In this document: piece by piece, positions 24,077 to 35,700 of the stretch
How positions within the stretch are numbered: the stretch's first letter is position 1
Layout: every line of letters starts with the position of its first letter
NCBI GenBank assembly: GCA_029721435.1
Contig: CM056583.1
Coordinates: forward strand, 93,541,575-93,605,574
Direction of reading: 5' to 3'
From: Gymnothorax reevesii
Taxonomy: Eukaryota; Chordata; Actinopteri; Anguilliformes; Muraenidae
DNA length: 64,000 nt
Notes under the pieces: generated by a model
What the model was told of the DNA's origin: nothing
What the model saw: the letters and a program-made list of their open reading frames with translations, nothing else
Database searches by the model: none
Translations under genes and position numbers: made by a program

Positions 24077-25990
24077 GGGTCAGTCCCAGAATCTGTTAGT
24101 CTTGATTGACTCCTCAATTAGGGTCAGTCCCAGAATCTGTTAGTCTTTATGAACTCCTCAGTTAGTGCCAGTCCCAGAATCTGTTAGTCTTAATGGACTC
24201 CTCAGTTAGTGTCAGTCCCAGAATCTGGTAGTCTTTATGGACTCCTCAATTAGTTTCAGTCCCAGAATCTATTAGTCGTTATGGACTCCTCAATTAGTTT
24301 CAGTCCCAGAATCTGTTCGTCTTAATGGACTCCTCAATTAGTGTCAGTCCCAGAATCTGTTAGTCGTTATGGACTCCTCAATTAGTGTCAGTCCCAGAAT
24401 CTGTTAGTCGTTATGGACTCCTCAAGTAGGGTCAGTCCCAGAATCTTTTAGTCTTTATAAACTCCTCAATTAGTGTCAGTCCCAGAATCTGTTAGTCGTT
24501 ATGGACTCCTCAGTTAGTGTCAGTCCCAGAATCTGTTAGTCTTAATGGACTCCTCAATTAGTGTCAGTCCCAGAATCTGTTAGTCGTTATGGACTCCTCA
24601 ATTAGTGTCAGTCCCAGAATCTGTTAGTCGTTATGGACTCCTCAGTTCCTGTCAGTCCCAGAATCTGTTAGTCGTCATGGACTCCTCAATTAGTGTCAGT
24701 CCCAGAATCTGTTAGTCTTTATGGACTCCTCAGTTAGTGTCAGTCCCAGAATCTGTTAGTCTTAATGGACTCCTCAAGTAGGGTCAGTCCCAGAATCTTT
24801 TAGTCTTTATAAACTCCTCAATTAGTGTCAGTCCCAGAATCTGTTAGTCGTTATGGACTCCTCAATTAGTGTCAGTCCCAGAATCTGTTAGTCGTTATGG
24901 ACTCCTCAGTTCGTGTCAGTCCCAGAATCTGTTAGTCGTTATGGACTCCTCAATTAGTGTCAGTCCCAGAATCTGTTAGTCTTTATGGACTCCTCAGTTA
25001 GTGTCAGTCCCAGAATCTGTTAGTCTTAATGGACTCCTCAAGTAGGGTCAGTCCCAGAATCTTTTAGTCTTTATAAACTCCTCAATTAGTGTCACTCCCA
25101 GAATCTGTTAGTCGTTATGGACTCCTCAAGTAGGGTCAGTCCCAGAATCTTTTAGTCTTTATAAACTCCTCAATTAGTGTCAGTCCCAGAATCTGTTAGT
25201 CGTTATGGACTCCTCAATTAGTGTCAGTCCCAGAATCTGTTAGTCTTTATGGACTCCTCAGTTAGTGTCAGTCCCAGAATCTGTTAGTCTTAATGGACTC
25301 CTCAATTAGGGTCAGTCCCAGAATCTGTTAGTCTTTATGGACTCCTCAGTTAGTGTCAGTCCCAGAATCTGTTAGTCTTAATGGACGCCACAGTTAGTGT
25401 CGGTCCCAGGATTTGTAAGTCTTAATGGACTCCTCAATTAGTGTCAGTCCCAGAATCTGTTAGTCTTTATGGGCTGCTCAATTAGGGTCAGTCCCAGAAT
25501 CTGTTAGTCTTTATGGACTCCTCAGTTAGTGTCAGTCCCAGAATCTGTTAGTCTTAATGGACTCCTCAATTAGGGTCAGTCCCAGAATCTGTTAGTCTTT
25601 ATGGACTCCTCAGTTAGTGTCAGTCCCAGAATCTGTTAGTCTTAATGGACGCCACAGTTAGTGTCGGTCCCAGGATTTGTAAGTCTTAATGGACTCCTCA
25701 ATTAGTGTCAGTCCCAGAATCTGTTAGTCTTTATGGGCTGCTCAATTAGGGTCAGTCCCAGAATCTGTTAGTCTTAATGGACTCCTCAGTTAGTGTCAGT
25801 CCCAGAATCTGTTAGTCTTAATGGACTCCTCAGTTAGTGTCAGTCCCAGAATCTGTAAGTCTTAATGGACGCCACAGTTAGTGTCGGTCCCAGGATTTGT
25901 AAGTCTTAATGGACTCCTCAATTAGAGTCAGTCCCAGAATCTGTTAGTCATTATGGACTCCTCAGTTAGTGCCAGTCATAGACTCTTTAA
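24077..25990. repeat. 44-bp minisatellite, about 43 copies
   Basis: Unit GTCAGTCCCAGAATCTGTTA then GTCTTAATGGACTCCTCAGT then TAGT, 44 bp. Variant units recur at multiples of 44 bp: the GACGCCACAG variant at 25384, 25648 and 25868, and the CAAGTAGGG variant at about 24424, 24775, 25039 and 25127. Blocks of units have therefore been copied together. The array is in ulk1 intron sequence and does not code. Confidence 0.95.
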
Positions 25991-26149
25991 CTCTTTGTGG
26001 ACACCTCAGTTATTGTCAGTTGCTTGTGGGTGTATTGTGCTTTTTTGGCTCTGTACAAACCTTAAAAGGCGTAAATCTGCATTTTTTTTTGGATCTGGAT
26101 GTTTTTGATTTGATAATTTTCTTAGTTCTTTCCTTTTTAAATTGAATTG

Positions 26150-26620
26150 TCATCTCCAATCCCACCCGAATCTGAAATGCCCAATTGAGGAACTATGTCC
26201 AAAACTTGCTCGTATGCCACCCCTTGTTGCCAATTCAGGAGAGAGGGACGGTTCACGCCTGTCCTCAGAAGCACATGCCCATCTATATTGCTTCTTTAAA
26301 CTCATCGGTTGAATCCTCGCTAGTTCAGAGTGAGGGTAGAGGATACCTGAACATGAACAAGCTTAGAATCTTCCTGATGAGCGCCTGGCTTGCCAACTGG
26401 AGGCGCTTGAGCAACAAACAAAGCAGCTATTTTATATTTCCCTTCCCGGCTGTCCCCTCCCAATTTGCATCCCTGTAGTGCAATGGCCAATTGTGGGCTA
26501 CTTCAGAAAAAAACTGCCGACAACTGCTGGCTGGTAAGAGGCAAGGCTCGAACCTGCACCGTCATGGTCACTTCTGCTCCTCAATGCGGTGTTTTTACCG
26601 AGAGACCAATCCGGCGGGAT
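26150..26620 (-). mobile_element. tRNA-derived SINE, - strand
   Basis: Read on the - strand, 26616-26522 resembles a tRNA gene: an A-box-like TTGGTCTCTCGG, then a perfect B box GGTTCGAGCC. The body continues to about 26150 with GATTCGGGTGGGATTGGAGA near its 3' end. These are the pol III promoter elements of a tRNA-derived SINE. Extent and family name are uncertain. Confidence 0.6.
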
Positions 26621-26771
26621 TTTTGTGCCATTTTTCCAGATATATAATTGATATTTTCCAGAAAGGTGACTAATTATGATTGGATTGCTGAGGTGCTGAT
26701 TGCTTTCTGGACTCTTCTTTACTGTGTGGGGCCCATCTGTATGACTTTGGGAGATTTTACAGCTGACTGGG

Positions 26772-26773
<2 letters not shown>

Positions 26774-26809
<36 letters not shown>

Positions 26810-26847
26810 TGGAGTAAGATTCTGTCCATTTCAGATGCACAGTAATT

Positions 26848-26888
<41 letters not shown>
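26774..26888. repeat. GT and CT microsatellites
   Basis: A (GT)n run at about 26774-26808 and a (CT)n run at about 26851-26888 lie 60-170 bp upstream of the ulk1 exon at 26945. Confidence 0.95.
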
Positions 26889-26892
<4 letters not shown>

Positions 26893-26944
26893 TGTGCTGA
26901 CTCAGTAACAGGCCCATAGAATTCTCCGGCTGTAACCATGGCAG

Positions 26945-27025
26945 CTGTGGGCATTCGGTGCCCATTCCTGTGCCGACACAGATCCACAACTACCAGCGCA
27001 TGGAGCACAACCTGTACTCCCCCAG
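26945..27025 (+). CDS. ulk1: ulk1 exon: PIPVPTQ segment
   Basis: 81 bp reading CGHSVPIPVPTQIHNYQRME, then HNLYSP plus AG. The PIPVPTQxxNYQRxExNL block is strongly conserved in ULK1 and ULK2. Acceptor CATGGCAG, donor CCCAG|GTCAGT. The last 22 bases and the donor are duplicated 68 bp downstream at 27072-27114. Confidence 0.95.
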
Positions 27026-27113
27026 GTCAGTACATGCCAGTGTACCCACACACACACACACACACACACACGCACAACCTTTATTCCCCCAGGTCAGAAC
27101 GTGCCACTGTACC

Positions 27114-27114
<1 letters not shown>
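27004..27114. repeat. duplicated exon/intron junction with CA repeats
   Basis: GCACAACCTGTACTCCCCCA|GGTCAGTACATGCCAGTG (27004 onward) is repeated as GCACAACCTTTATTCCCCCA|GGTCAGAACGTGCCACTG from 27072. About five differences occur over ~43 bp. Each copy is followed by a CA run (to about 27071 and 27170). The second copy carries its own GT donor at 27093. Using that donor would add 67 bases and shift the frame. Confidence 0.9.
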
Positions 27115-27152
<38 letters not shown>

Positions 27153-27325
27153 ACACACACACTCACTCACTCATGCACGCACATAACCATCAGACAGGCC
27201 CTTGTGCTGCGACACTGTGTATTTAAGCGGAGTGAAGAGAGCTCCTCACACTGGTGTTGTGCGTGTCTCCCTCTGAGACTAACTCTTACCCACACCTCCC
27301 TCAGGGTGGCGCCCCCCATCTACAG

Positions 27326-27462
27326 GTGCAGCTCTGGGCGGGACTCGCTGTGTTTTGGGAAGACCGGAGCTTCACCCCCCTATCCAGGGGTCCCGGTGGC
27401 CGTCTTCAGTTCCCAACGGCTGTCAGTCGGAACCCCCAGGCCCCGCCCATCTTCCCCTCAGG
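27326..27462 (+). CDS. ulk1: ulk1 exon: Ser/Pro linker
   Basis: 137 bp. The first G completes AGG (Arg), then CSSGRDSLCFGKTGASPPYP, later SSQRLSVGTPRPRPSSPQ plus G. It aligns with human RRSGSTSPLGFARASPSPP and the RPYTPSPQ region. Acceptor ATCTACAG, donor CAGG|GTAACG. Human ULK1 continues with more linker here; that part was not found. Confidence 0.85.
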
Positions 27463-27752
27463 GTAACGCCCACTCACTCAGCTGCACTGACTACAGTTCT
27501 GATGTCACGACTGGAAACAGCGTCAAATAATGCAATGAGAAGTTAAAATATGTCTGATTAGGGTTCTCTGGTTGCCGAAAACGAAAAACAGTGAACTTGT
27601 CTTTGACAACTGCGTTTACTGACCCATTTTCTGTTTTGATTTGTGAAATTTGTGGGGCTGTGACTTCCTTCCTAATTGTCAAAACTCACCACTGCCTGAT
27701 TAGAAAAGCTTGTCCCTTGAAGTTTGGTCTATCTGTGTGTTAAAGCTGATCC

Positions 27753-28168
27753 CAGCAAACACTGATGCTCACTCACCTCTGTATGTGGTGTCAGAGAGCC
27801 CAGCTGATCCCTGATCAGTTTACTGGAGCCAGCGAACACTGATGCCCACTCACCTCTGTATGTGGTGTCAGAGAGCCCAGCTGATCCCTGATCAGTTTAC
27901 TGGAGCCAACGAACACTGATGCCCACTCACCTCTGTATATGACTGACAGAGAGCCCAGCTGATCCCTGATCAGTTTATCTGGAGCCAAATGAAGCATTTA
28001 AATGCAGGGAAGGTTTTACAGGAAGTCATGAAATGCTAATGGGTTTGGAGCAGATCAGAGCACCTTTCACAGCGGAATAAACCCGGCTGGCGAGGCGCCA
28101 TCTGTGATAAACCCGACTGACGAGGCGCGGTCTGTGATTAACCCGGCTGGCGAGGCGCGGTCTGTGCT
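27753..28168. repeat. 77-bp x3 and 30-bp x3 tandem repeats
   Basis: Three 77-bp units start at 27753, 27830 and 27907 (CACTCACCTCTGTATGTGGT ... CTGATCCCTGATCAGTTTAC). Three 30-bp units start at 28081, 28111 and 28141 (ACCCGGCTGGCGAGGCGC). Both are in intron sequence and do not code. Confidence 0.9.
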
Positions 28169-29865
28169 GCTGGGCTGATTTACGGAGGTTTGTGGCAGGA
28201 AATAAAATGCTTAAAGTCCGGAGACAGATGGTGCCACAGGTGGCTGCTCATTGGTCAGGCTCTTTGCCAGGAGGCTTGCTACTGATTGGCTGGCTCGCTC
28301 ACAGACTTTTTATCGATAGGAGCCCTTTTGATTTAAGTATGACATCACATCAGCCATTTGATTAACTAATAGAGTGAGAACTATCCCTCACGGTTCTGCC
28401 ATGCAGGCATTTGGCTTTTCGATGATCAGCGCGGGTCTCTCCGTGTCTCTGTCGGTCGAGCAGGATGAATGTCTCTGAATGTTGGGCTCCACTTCTCAAA
28501 TGTTGCGTCTCAGTCAGTTTCTCCTGCTGTGTACTGAGTGGGTTTCCACAGTGTTTTAGTCTGTTCCCCAGTGAGAAATCCATCCAGGACCTCCTCTTCA
28601 GCGAGAGAGAAATGTAGACTGTTATTATTGCATGTGTACTTTACGAGAATGTTCACCATATTTCAGTGTACGCTGAGCATGCTGTTACTGGGGAAAAGGT
28701 GTGTTTGTTTTGTTCAGTATTTTCTTCAGAACTGATATTTAATTTAATGTTTTGTGTGGGAGAGGTGCCGCAGGGAGTTTTCCCCCAGTGGTTTTGAATA
28801 AAGTTGTTGATTTTAGAAGAACAGGCGTAACTCAAGAAAACAGCCGTGTATGATGTAATGTCACTGCAATCAGTGAGTCATGCCTCTGTTTCCATGGGCC
28901 ATCTGCCCTCAGTGGATCCCCTCATAATATCCATCCATAATTTCTCAAAAGAGTCAAATTGGTTCATTTTCTTTGAATATTCATGAAGAGGCCTGTGTCT
29001 GCACAGAATGCTTACTGCCACCAATGGCATCTTCTGTTATGTCTGATTCCTTAACATTCCTTTCGATTAACACTGTGTGTGTATCTCCGCTGCTCTGCAG
29101 TGTATATAAAATGGATCTGACGGTAGCTTGAAAGCTTGAACCCTGCACCACCAGGGCTGGATTACACCTCTTTACCCAGGGCAACAGCCTCTGAAACACT
29201 CCCACCCAACACATGGCGCTTTATCAGCAGCCCCAACTGACAAGGAACATAAATTAATCCAACAAAATATCCCCGGGCAACGCTAAATACGAAGCCTGTT
29301 TTGCATCCGAAACTGGGCGATAAATGATCTGAGCGTGTGAGATCAAAAAGAGTCTGTTGGAGAGGAAGGATCCGTTTCATCACTCATAACGGGCAACTTT
29401 ATGATCTTCAGTGAAATCTGTTCGCTTCAGCAAAAAATAAAACACTGTAGGGAGATACGACGGGAAGTACGTTTTCCTTTATTATATTACCGCCAGTTCC
29501 CCAGTGACAGTAATACTGTCGCTCAAAGACAACAGCAATCAGTGTTGTCGTTCTGCCCAGTGACCACAGATGAATGATAATTTAGCTGTAATGTGGCATA
29601 ATATATTTACTAAGCAATGTCCCTGTCAAATACAGTAGTAAATAATACAAGTTGACTCTTGGTCTAAATGTCCGCTGTCCTGTCTCAGGAGTAAACTTCA
29701 TCAGTGTGGCATTCTGTACTGTGTCTGGGCGCCACTTGGGTCCTCGTTCTACATCGCATCCTTCACACTTGGGGTTCTCTTTCCGAGAGCTAACAACATG
29801 TAACGTCTCAGCGCAAAACATCTTACCTTCTTCCCGGAAAGCTGTTGGGTCTAAATCATTTTTTA
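28169..29865. other. intron, nothing recognised
   Basis: About 1.7 kb of intron without a recognised gene, repeat family or array. Open frames here are short and resemble no protein I know. Confidence 0.5.
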
Positions 29866-31541
29866 CAACCCCAATTCCGAAATAGTTGGTAAGAAGTGTA
29901 AATCGTGAATAAAATCAAAATGAAATGACTTTCAGATCACATGAGCCAATATGTTATTTACAATAGAACATAGATAACATTTCAAATGTTGAAACTGACA
30001 CATTTTACATTTCTATCCACAAAATGAGCTCATTTCAAATTTTCTGGCTGCAATAGGTCTCAAAAAAGTTGGGACACAAGAGAATCAGCTGAAAGAACAT
30101 TTTGCAAGTAATTAAATTAACTGGCATCAGGTGTGTAACATGATTGGCTATAAAAGGGTTGTATTAGAGAGGCTGAGTCTCTCAGAAGTAAAGATGGCCA
30201 GAGGCTCTCCAACCTGTGAAGGCTTGCGTAAAAAATTGTGGAATACTTTAAAAACAAGCCAATCAGAGATAGCAGACCTGGCCCCAGCCCCGGGCTGACA
30301 GACTGACTGACAGACCCACACACACACAGACATGATCATTGCTTAACCTGGCCCCCAAGGGGAGGGGCCAGGTAACAATGTTCCTCAACGTCAAATTACA
30401 AAGGCTGTGAAGGTCTCCTCATCGACAGTGCATAACATCATCAAAAGATTCAGAGAAACTGGAAAAATCTGTGTGCGTAAGGGACAAGGCTGAAGACCTT
30501 TACTGGATGCCCGTGATCTTCGGGCCCTCAGACGCCACTGCATCACTCACCGATATGATTCTGTCATTGACATTACTAAATGGGCCCAGGAATACTTCAA
30601 GAAACCACTGTCTGTCAACACAGTCCACCGTGTCATCCACAGATGCCACCTAAAACTCTATCATGCAAAAAGGAGGCCATTGTTGTGCATGATCCAGAAG
30701 TGCCGCCGTGTTCTGTGGGCCAAGGCTCATTTAAAATGGACTGCAGCAAAGTGGCAAAGTGTCTTGTGGTCAGACGAGTCCAAATTTGACATTCTTAATG
30801 GAAATCATGGCCGTTGTGTCCTTCTGGCTAAAGAGGAGAAAGACCACCTCCTGTTATCAGCGTTCAGTTCAAAATCCAGCGTCTCTGATGGTGTAGGGAT
30901 GCGTTAGTGCATATGGTGTGGGACACTTGCTTGGTTTAAAAAGCACCAGGAATGCTGAAAGGTATATAAAGGTTTTAGAGCAACATGTGTTCCCCTCCAG
31001 ATGACATCTATTCCAGGGAAGGCCTTGTGTATTTCAGCAGGACAATGCAAAACCACATACTGCAGCTATTACAACAGCATGGCTTCGTAGTAGAAAAGTC
31101 CATGTGCTGAACTGGCCTGCCTGCAGTCCTGATCTTTCACCAATTGAGTACATTTGGCGCTTGATTAAATGAAAAGTCCGTCAAAGGAGACCCAAAACTC
31201 TCCAGCGGCTGGAAGCCTGTATTAAATAAGAGTGGGATCAAATTCCAATGGCTAAACTCAAGAAACTTGTCTCATCAATGCCCAAAGGCCTCCACTTTGC
31301 GTTACAAAGAAGAGGGGATGCTACTCCATGGTAAACAGGCCCCTGTCCCAACTTTTTTGTGATCGAATTTGAAATGAGCTCATTTTGTGGATATAATTGT
31401 AAAATTTCTCAGTTTCAACATTTGCTATGTTATCTCAGTTCTATTGTGAATAAAATACTGGCTGGTGTGATTTGAAAGTCATTGCGTTTTGATTTCATTT
31501 ACAATTTACACTTTGTCCCAACTATTTTGGAATTGGGGTTG
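29866..31541 (+). mobile_element. decayed Tc1-like transposon
   Basis: The ends are inverted and similar: CAACCCCAATTCCGAAATAG at 29866 and its complement CTATTTTGGAATTGGGGTTG ending at 31541. This is a widespread fish Tc1-like family. TA flanks the left end; the right flank is AA, so one base has probably changed. It carries a broken transposase and a small insertion at about 30260-30375. Confidence 0.88.
30195..31333 (+). pseudogene. Tc1 transposase pseudogene
   Basis: It starts ATGGCCAGAGGC (MARGSPTCEGLR). It is interrupted after ~20 codons by the ~115-bp insertion, then resumes with a helix-turn-helix region (SSSTVHNIIKRFRETGK). Recognisable further on are the [13 protein letters not shown] region near 30770, the QQDNAKPHTA region near 31040, and a Pro-Cys-Ser-Pro-Asp-Leu-Ser-Pro-Ile-Glu region near 31125-31150. 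Several stops and frameshifts break it. It cannot be active. Confidence 0.85.
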
Positions 31542-33911
31542 AAGAACTAAATGTGGAATTTGTGGCACATTTGGAATTTAACCGCAGTCAGAGATCCTTG
31601 TTCTTTCTTGGCTGTCTGTGAGCCCATTCATGAAGCGGCTGAAGTCTTTCCACAACAGCAGGGCAGCAGGTGCACAAGGTCAAGGCTACCGACGCTGTTC
31701 GCTGTCGAACTCACGTAACCAGGCCTGCTCTTACAAATGCCTGCCCTGAGGTTCCACTTACAACACTTACAAAAGGGTTAAACAAGCCGATTATGAAACT
31801 CTGAGGTCTGTTAACAGCTTTACGAACAGCATTCACAAATGCCGAAAGCGTAAGATACACGTGTCACCGTGTGGAAACACGTGGATATTGCACAAGGCAC
31901 TATTCTATCTGCTCCTGACTGAATGAATGCCTACATGAGGCCAGCAGACATTGGCCCTGCTTGTTCATAAGTCCCACCCCCTCATCATTAATGGTCCAAT
32001 CACAGCTTATCAATATTTTCAGGCCGCCATAACCTTGGACAACTCAATCAACCTCATGAATGAAAGTTGTATTGATTTTGCTAGCAATTTTTTCCAGTCA
32101 AAATGAGGACTTGGAATAATGGTGGATGATTTGTCGATTTTTTCTTTTTCCACAATAAGAACTATTTTTTTGAGAAACACTTAGGGGGTTATTGTCATGA
32201 GACGCATCGACCAGCACTGACTGAATGGCACAAAATAAGCCATTTTGCTAAAGGGGAACTTCACTAAAAACAGTATTTGGGCTCAATTTGTCAAGTTTTT
32301 GATTAAATAGTCTCTTTGAGACAGTTTTGTGAACAATTCTGTTCGTTTAGCGGTATTATAAGTTGCTAGGCATCAGCCATGTAGCAGCTAACATGCAACC
32401 ATGTGACATCCAGCACCCATATCATTACCTTTGTCTTTAAAAACATGAATCTGTCATTCAAAGCAAATTAACCATCTAACAAGCCATACTGACGCACGTA
32501 ATATAATTTATAAATTGCTTATTTCTGTATTGCCTTGGTATTGGCCTGAGGGTCGCTGCCTAAAGGCCAACACCAAGGCAATGCGAAAATAAGCAACTTA
32601 TAATATTGTATTAATTTGTTAAGTATGTTGTGCTATCATGACAATATTATGACTATGACCTCTGAAGGACGCGACTTCAAGCCTAATTAAAGAGCGAAAT
32701 GCTCGGTCCTCGACTGTCGTCTGCTTCTCTGAAGAGAGCGAATGCCAGTTGCCGAGGGTTACTTGAGCACGTGCTGAACTCGGCCAATACAGGATATACT
32801 GGCAGGCCGTTTTTTACTGTATGCGAGCAATAACATACTTAACCAATTAATAAAGTGTGGTATTTACCTGATAGACCTTTTTTAATGTCTAAGAATTAGT
32901 TTAAAAAATCCCTAAAGCGGTGTTGATTTGACGTGCTCAAGCCGCAGGGTGAACTCAGGTTCACATTAGCATTAATGGTCTGCTCAGGCTAATAAAATCA
33001 AAACTTTCATTGTTTTTGAAACTTGTGGCTATCTGGCAATCCGCCTAATCTCCATGTAGTTCTGCAGATGGTGTCTGACTTTTTGTCCGTGAGTCATAAT
33101 TAATGTCCTGCGCTCTCTAACAGTATTCCTCTGAGTTACTCTCCCCATTTCAGCTGTGTGTTTTCAACACCAACAGATGTGAACTTTTCCAGATTCCTGA
33201 AACTTCTTAATTAATGCCCCAATACTCAAACGGGTATTTATAACTTTCTTTGAGCCATTTTCCCAATTATGAAGCTCATTTATAAAGCATTCACGCACGA
33301 CTTCTGTATTTTTTTTGCCTTGAGGATAGTGATGAATGACTGGGGAGATTGGCCTCATATTTATACCAAGGGAAAGTGGAAGAAATGGGTGACCAGTTCA
33401 GTTTTGATCATACATAAAGAAAAGAAATATCAATAGGAAGGTACTCCAATTCTTTTTTATTCTCGAGTTTTCTTGGGATGCCTATGAAAAAAGCATTTAT
33501 ATTGATGGAAGCATGTTTGCCTTTGATCATTTTTGTGAAATTTAAGTTTTGAGTTTTCACATTTTGAATGAATGATTGGCACTATAAGCAGGTTTTTTCA
33601 TGAAATGTTTTGGCAAATGTTTACCAAAGATGTCAACATTTTTGGAGGGAGCTCTGCGGCAGTGCACATGCATGGAGTTGGATATTGCGTCTCGCAGATG
33701 GTAGATTGTCATCCAGAAACTTCTTGTTCATCAATGAGCAAATCAGCCTAAATAATCTTCTGAATATTCATGAATAATTGTGACCCGTTTTGTAGGTCAG
33801 TGGTGCTCATCCTGATGCAGAAAGAGGAATTGTGGGCACAGACCTTAATTTCATCTAATCAGTTATACCCTGGTACCGTTAATCATGGTCTTCATCAAAG
33901 ACTCTCAGGCC
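31542..33911. other. intron with one strong hairpin
   Basis: 2.4 kb of intron. The only structure seen is the imperfect inverted repeat at 32510-32612 (see findings). No gene was recognised. Confidence 0.5.
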
Positions 33912-34799
33912 CAGCGCTGGGTTGTACCAGCTGTGCCTAAGTTCAAACGTAGCCTTGTCTGAACGTAACTTCTCACTTGGGTCAGAGTTTACGCACTACT
34001 AGCATTTTATGGGTTGCACCAGCTGATGTAGTTTCAATATAGGCATAAGTTACAAATTAAATCTTACACCTAACCCTTAGTTGGTGTCAAGTCCTCCGTA
34101 AAATTACGGTTGGCATGGCGCATCGTATTGAAAGGTAGGATAATTTGGAGGGGGGCGGATTATACCCTCTGTATTGCGTCGGCCAAGCATCCTCCAAGAC
34201 AGATTACACCCCTTGGAAAAACTACCATGACTTTGATTTATACTCTCGCTTTCACTTCCCACGAGCGGAGATGCATAGAATTACTGACCTGCTGGCAGCA
34301 GACTTACAGAACGATACTGATAGAAACGGGGTAAATTACAGTGCAGTAATGATGAGGAGTGCTCACCACAGATGTACACTGATGAAGTTGGTCTACCCCG
34401 ACTTTTTACTGCTCCATTGGTGAAATACTTGGCACTCATCTTGAAGAACTGAGCCCAGTAGATTTAAAGAAATCTTAAATAAACTGTGGACTGTCGGACA
34501 CAGAGACACCGCCTTTTGTTTATGTTGCCTGACAGCATCGACAATATCTGACAGCATCGTTATCGGCTACACGCTGCATCAAGAGTGTTTTTAACTGATT
34601 GGCCACAGAAATTGAAAATTTCATTTGCTGCGACAGTATTTTGTTTAATGTGGACTTTACACCAGTGTACCTAAGACGAATCTTGCGTCTATATGGTGCA
34701 AGTAAACTCCGACACAGCTTTAGTATCAAACTAAGTAGTTTCAGCGTAGCGTTTAGTGTGGACTTCGCACTCTAACTTAATGCACAACTGGTGCAACAG
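33912..34799 (+). mobile_element. PIF/Harbinger remnant
   Basis: The left end GGGTTGTACCAGCTGTGCCT is similar in inverted form to the right end at about 34782-34797 (TGTTGCACCAGTTGTGCA read inverted). A related GGGTTGCACCAGCTG also lies at 34012. Inside, 34179-34340 encodes YTPWKNYHDFDLYSRFHFPR, then EMHRITDLLAADLQNDTDRN, which resembles the N-terminal part of HARBI1-like transposases. The DDE catalytic part is gone. Confidence 0.6.
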
Positions 34800-35116
34800 G
34801 CCACTAGTCCTCAAATCAGGGTCCTCGAGGTCTGAGCACTGCTGGTGACACACCCTCCTTTTACCTGGGAGTCATGTGCCCTAATAGTCTGACCAATCAG
34901 GGACACAAAGTTTTCATTTACTTACTTGGGATAAAGAGAACCTGGGCTGAATTTGGGTTTGAGGTTCAGATTTGAGAGGATCCCTGTTCTTGGGTATGAT
35001 GAGTAGAATCCAGTAGGGTAATTGTTCAGCCTGGATCCACGCCGGCCCTTTCTGTATAAGGATCAGAGTATCATCTCCTGATGCTCTCACACCTGAACTA
35101 TGGCCTCTTCTTTCAG

Positions 35117-35340
35117 GCCTGATGGTCCGGGATGCGCAGCAGTCTCCTTCAAAGGAGGGCCTAGGCTCGCGGCTCCACAGCGCCCCCTGTCTACTGGAGG
35201 CCAGCAGCAACTGTCGACACAAAATCCGGAAGCAGCACTCTGACCCCTCAGGACAGGCCGGACCCCTGCCTCACTCGCCCCGTCTGAACGAGCTCATGCA
35301 CCGGAGCCCCCTCCCCACTATTCTGGGGTCCCCCTCCAAG
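35117..35340 (+). CDS. ulk1: ulk1 exon: 14-3-3/AMPK site region
   Basis: 224 bp: GLMVRDAQQSPSKEGLGSRL, HSAPCLLEASSN, ..., SPLPTILGSPSK. RLHSAP matches the AMPK and 14-3-3 site of mammalian ULK1 (Ser555 in mouse). PLPTILGSPSK matches the conserved PLPPILGSPTK. Acceptor TTTCAG, donor CCAAG|GTTAGG, phase 0. The last 34 bases plus GTTAGG form the unit of the minisatellite that follows. Confidence 0.95.
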
Positions 35341-35700
35341 GTTAGGCCCCCTCCCCACTATTCTGGGGTCCCCCTCTGAGGTTAGGCACCCTCCCAACTA
35401 TTCTGGGGTCCCCCTCTGAGGTTAGGCCCCCTCCCCACTATTCTGGGGTCCCCCTCTGAGGTTAGGCCCCCTCCCCACTATTCTGGGGTCCCCCTTCAAG
35501 GTTAGGCCCCCTCCCCACTATTCTGGGGTCCCCCTCCAAGGTTAGGCCCCCTCCCCACTATTCTGGGGTCCCCCTCTGAGGTTAGGCCCCCTCCCAACTA
35601 TTCTGGGGTCCCCCTCTGAGGTTAGGCCCCCTCCCCACTATTCTTGGGTCCCCATCCAAGGTTAGGTCCCTTCTCCCCTGTTCTGGGGTCCCCCTGCAAG
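35301..35700. repeat. 40-bp minisatellite made of exon end plus donor
   Basis: Ten 40-bp periods. The first (35301-35340) is the end of the ulk1 exon. The next nine (35341-35700) are intronic copies of CCCCTCCCCACTATTCTGGG|GTCCCCCTCTGAG preceded by GTTAGG. Thirty bases are identical between the exon and the first intronic copy. Each unit boundary is AG|GTTAGG-like except the last, AG|ATAAAA. Copies end TGAG or CAAG. Skipping the true donor would read VRPPPHYSGVPL and stop. Confidence 0.97.

Noticed and set aside
24077..25990. 44-bp array as junction-derived
   Set aside because: It contains GTCAGT words, but no neighbouring exon end matches and it lies mid-intron.
26522..26616. Functional tRNA gene on the - strand
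   Set aside because: A and B boxes are present, but no cloverleaf or acceptor stem is evident and the sequence continues as a SINE body.
33164..33358. 64-codon - strand frame (MRPISPVIHHYPQGKK)
   Set aside because: It looks like short transposon-derived or chance sequence. No family was recognised and it is not supported by neighbours.
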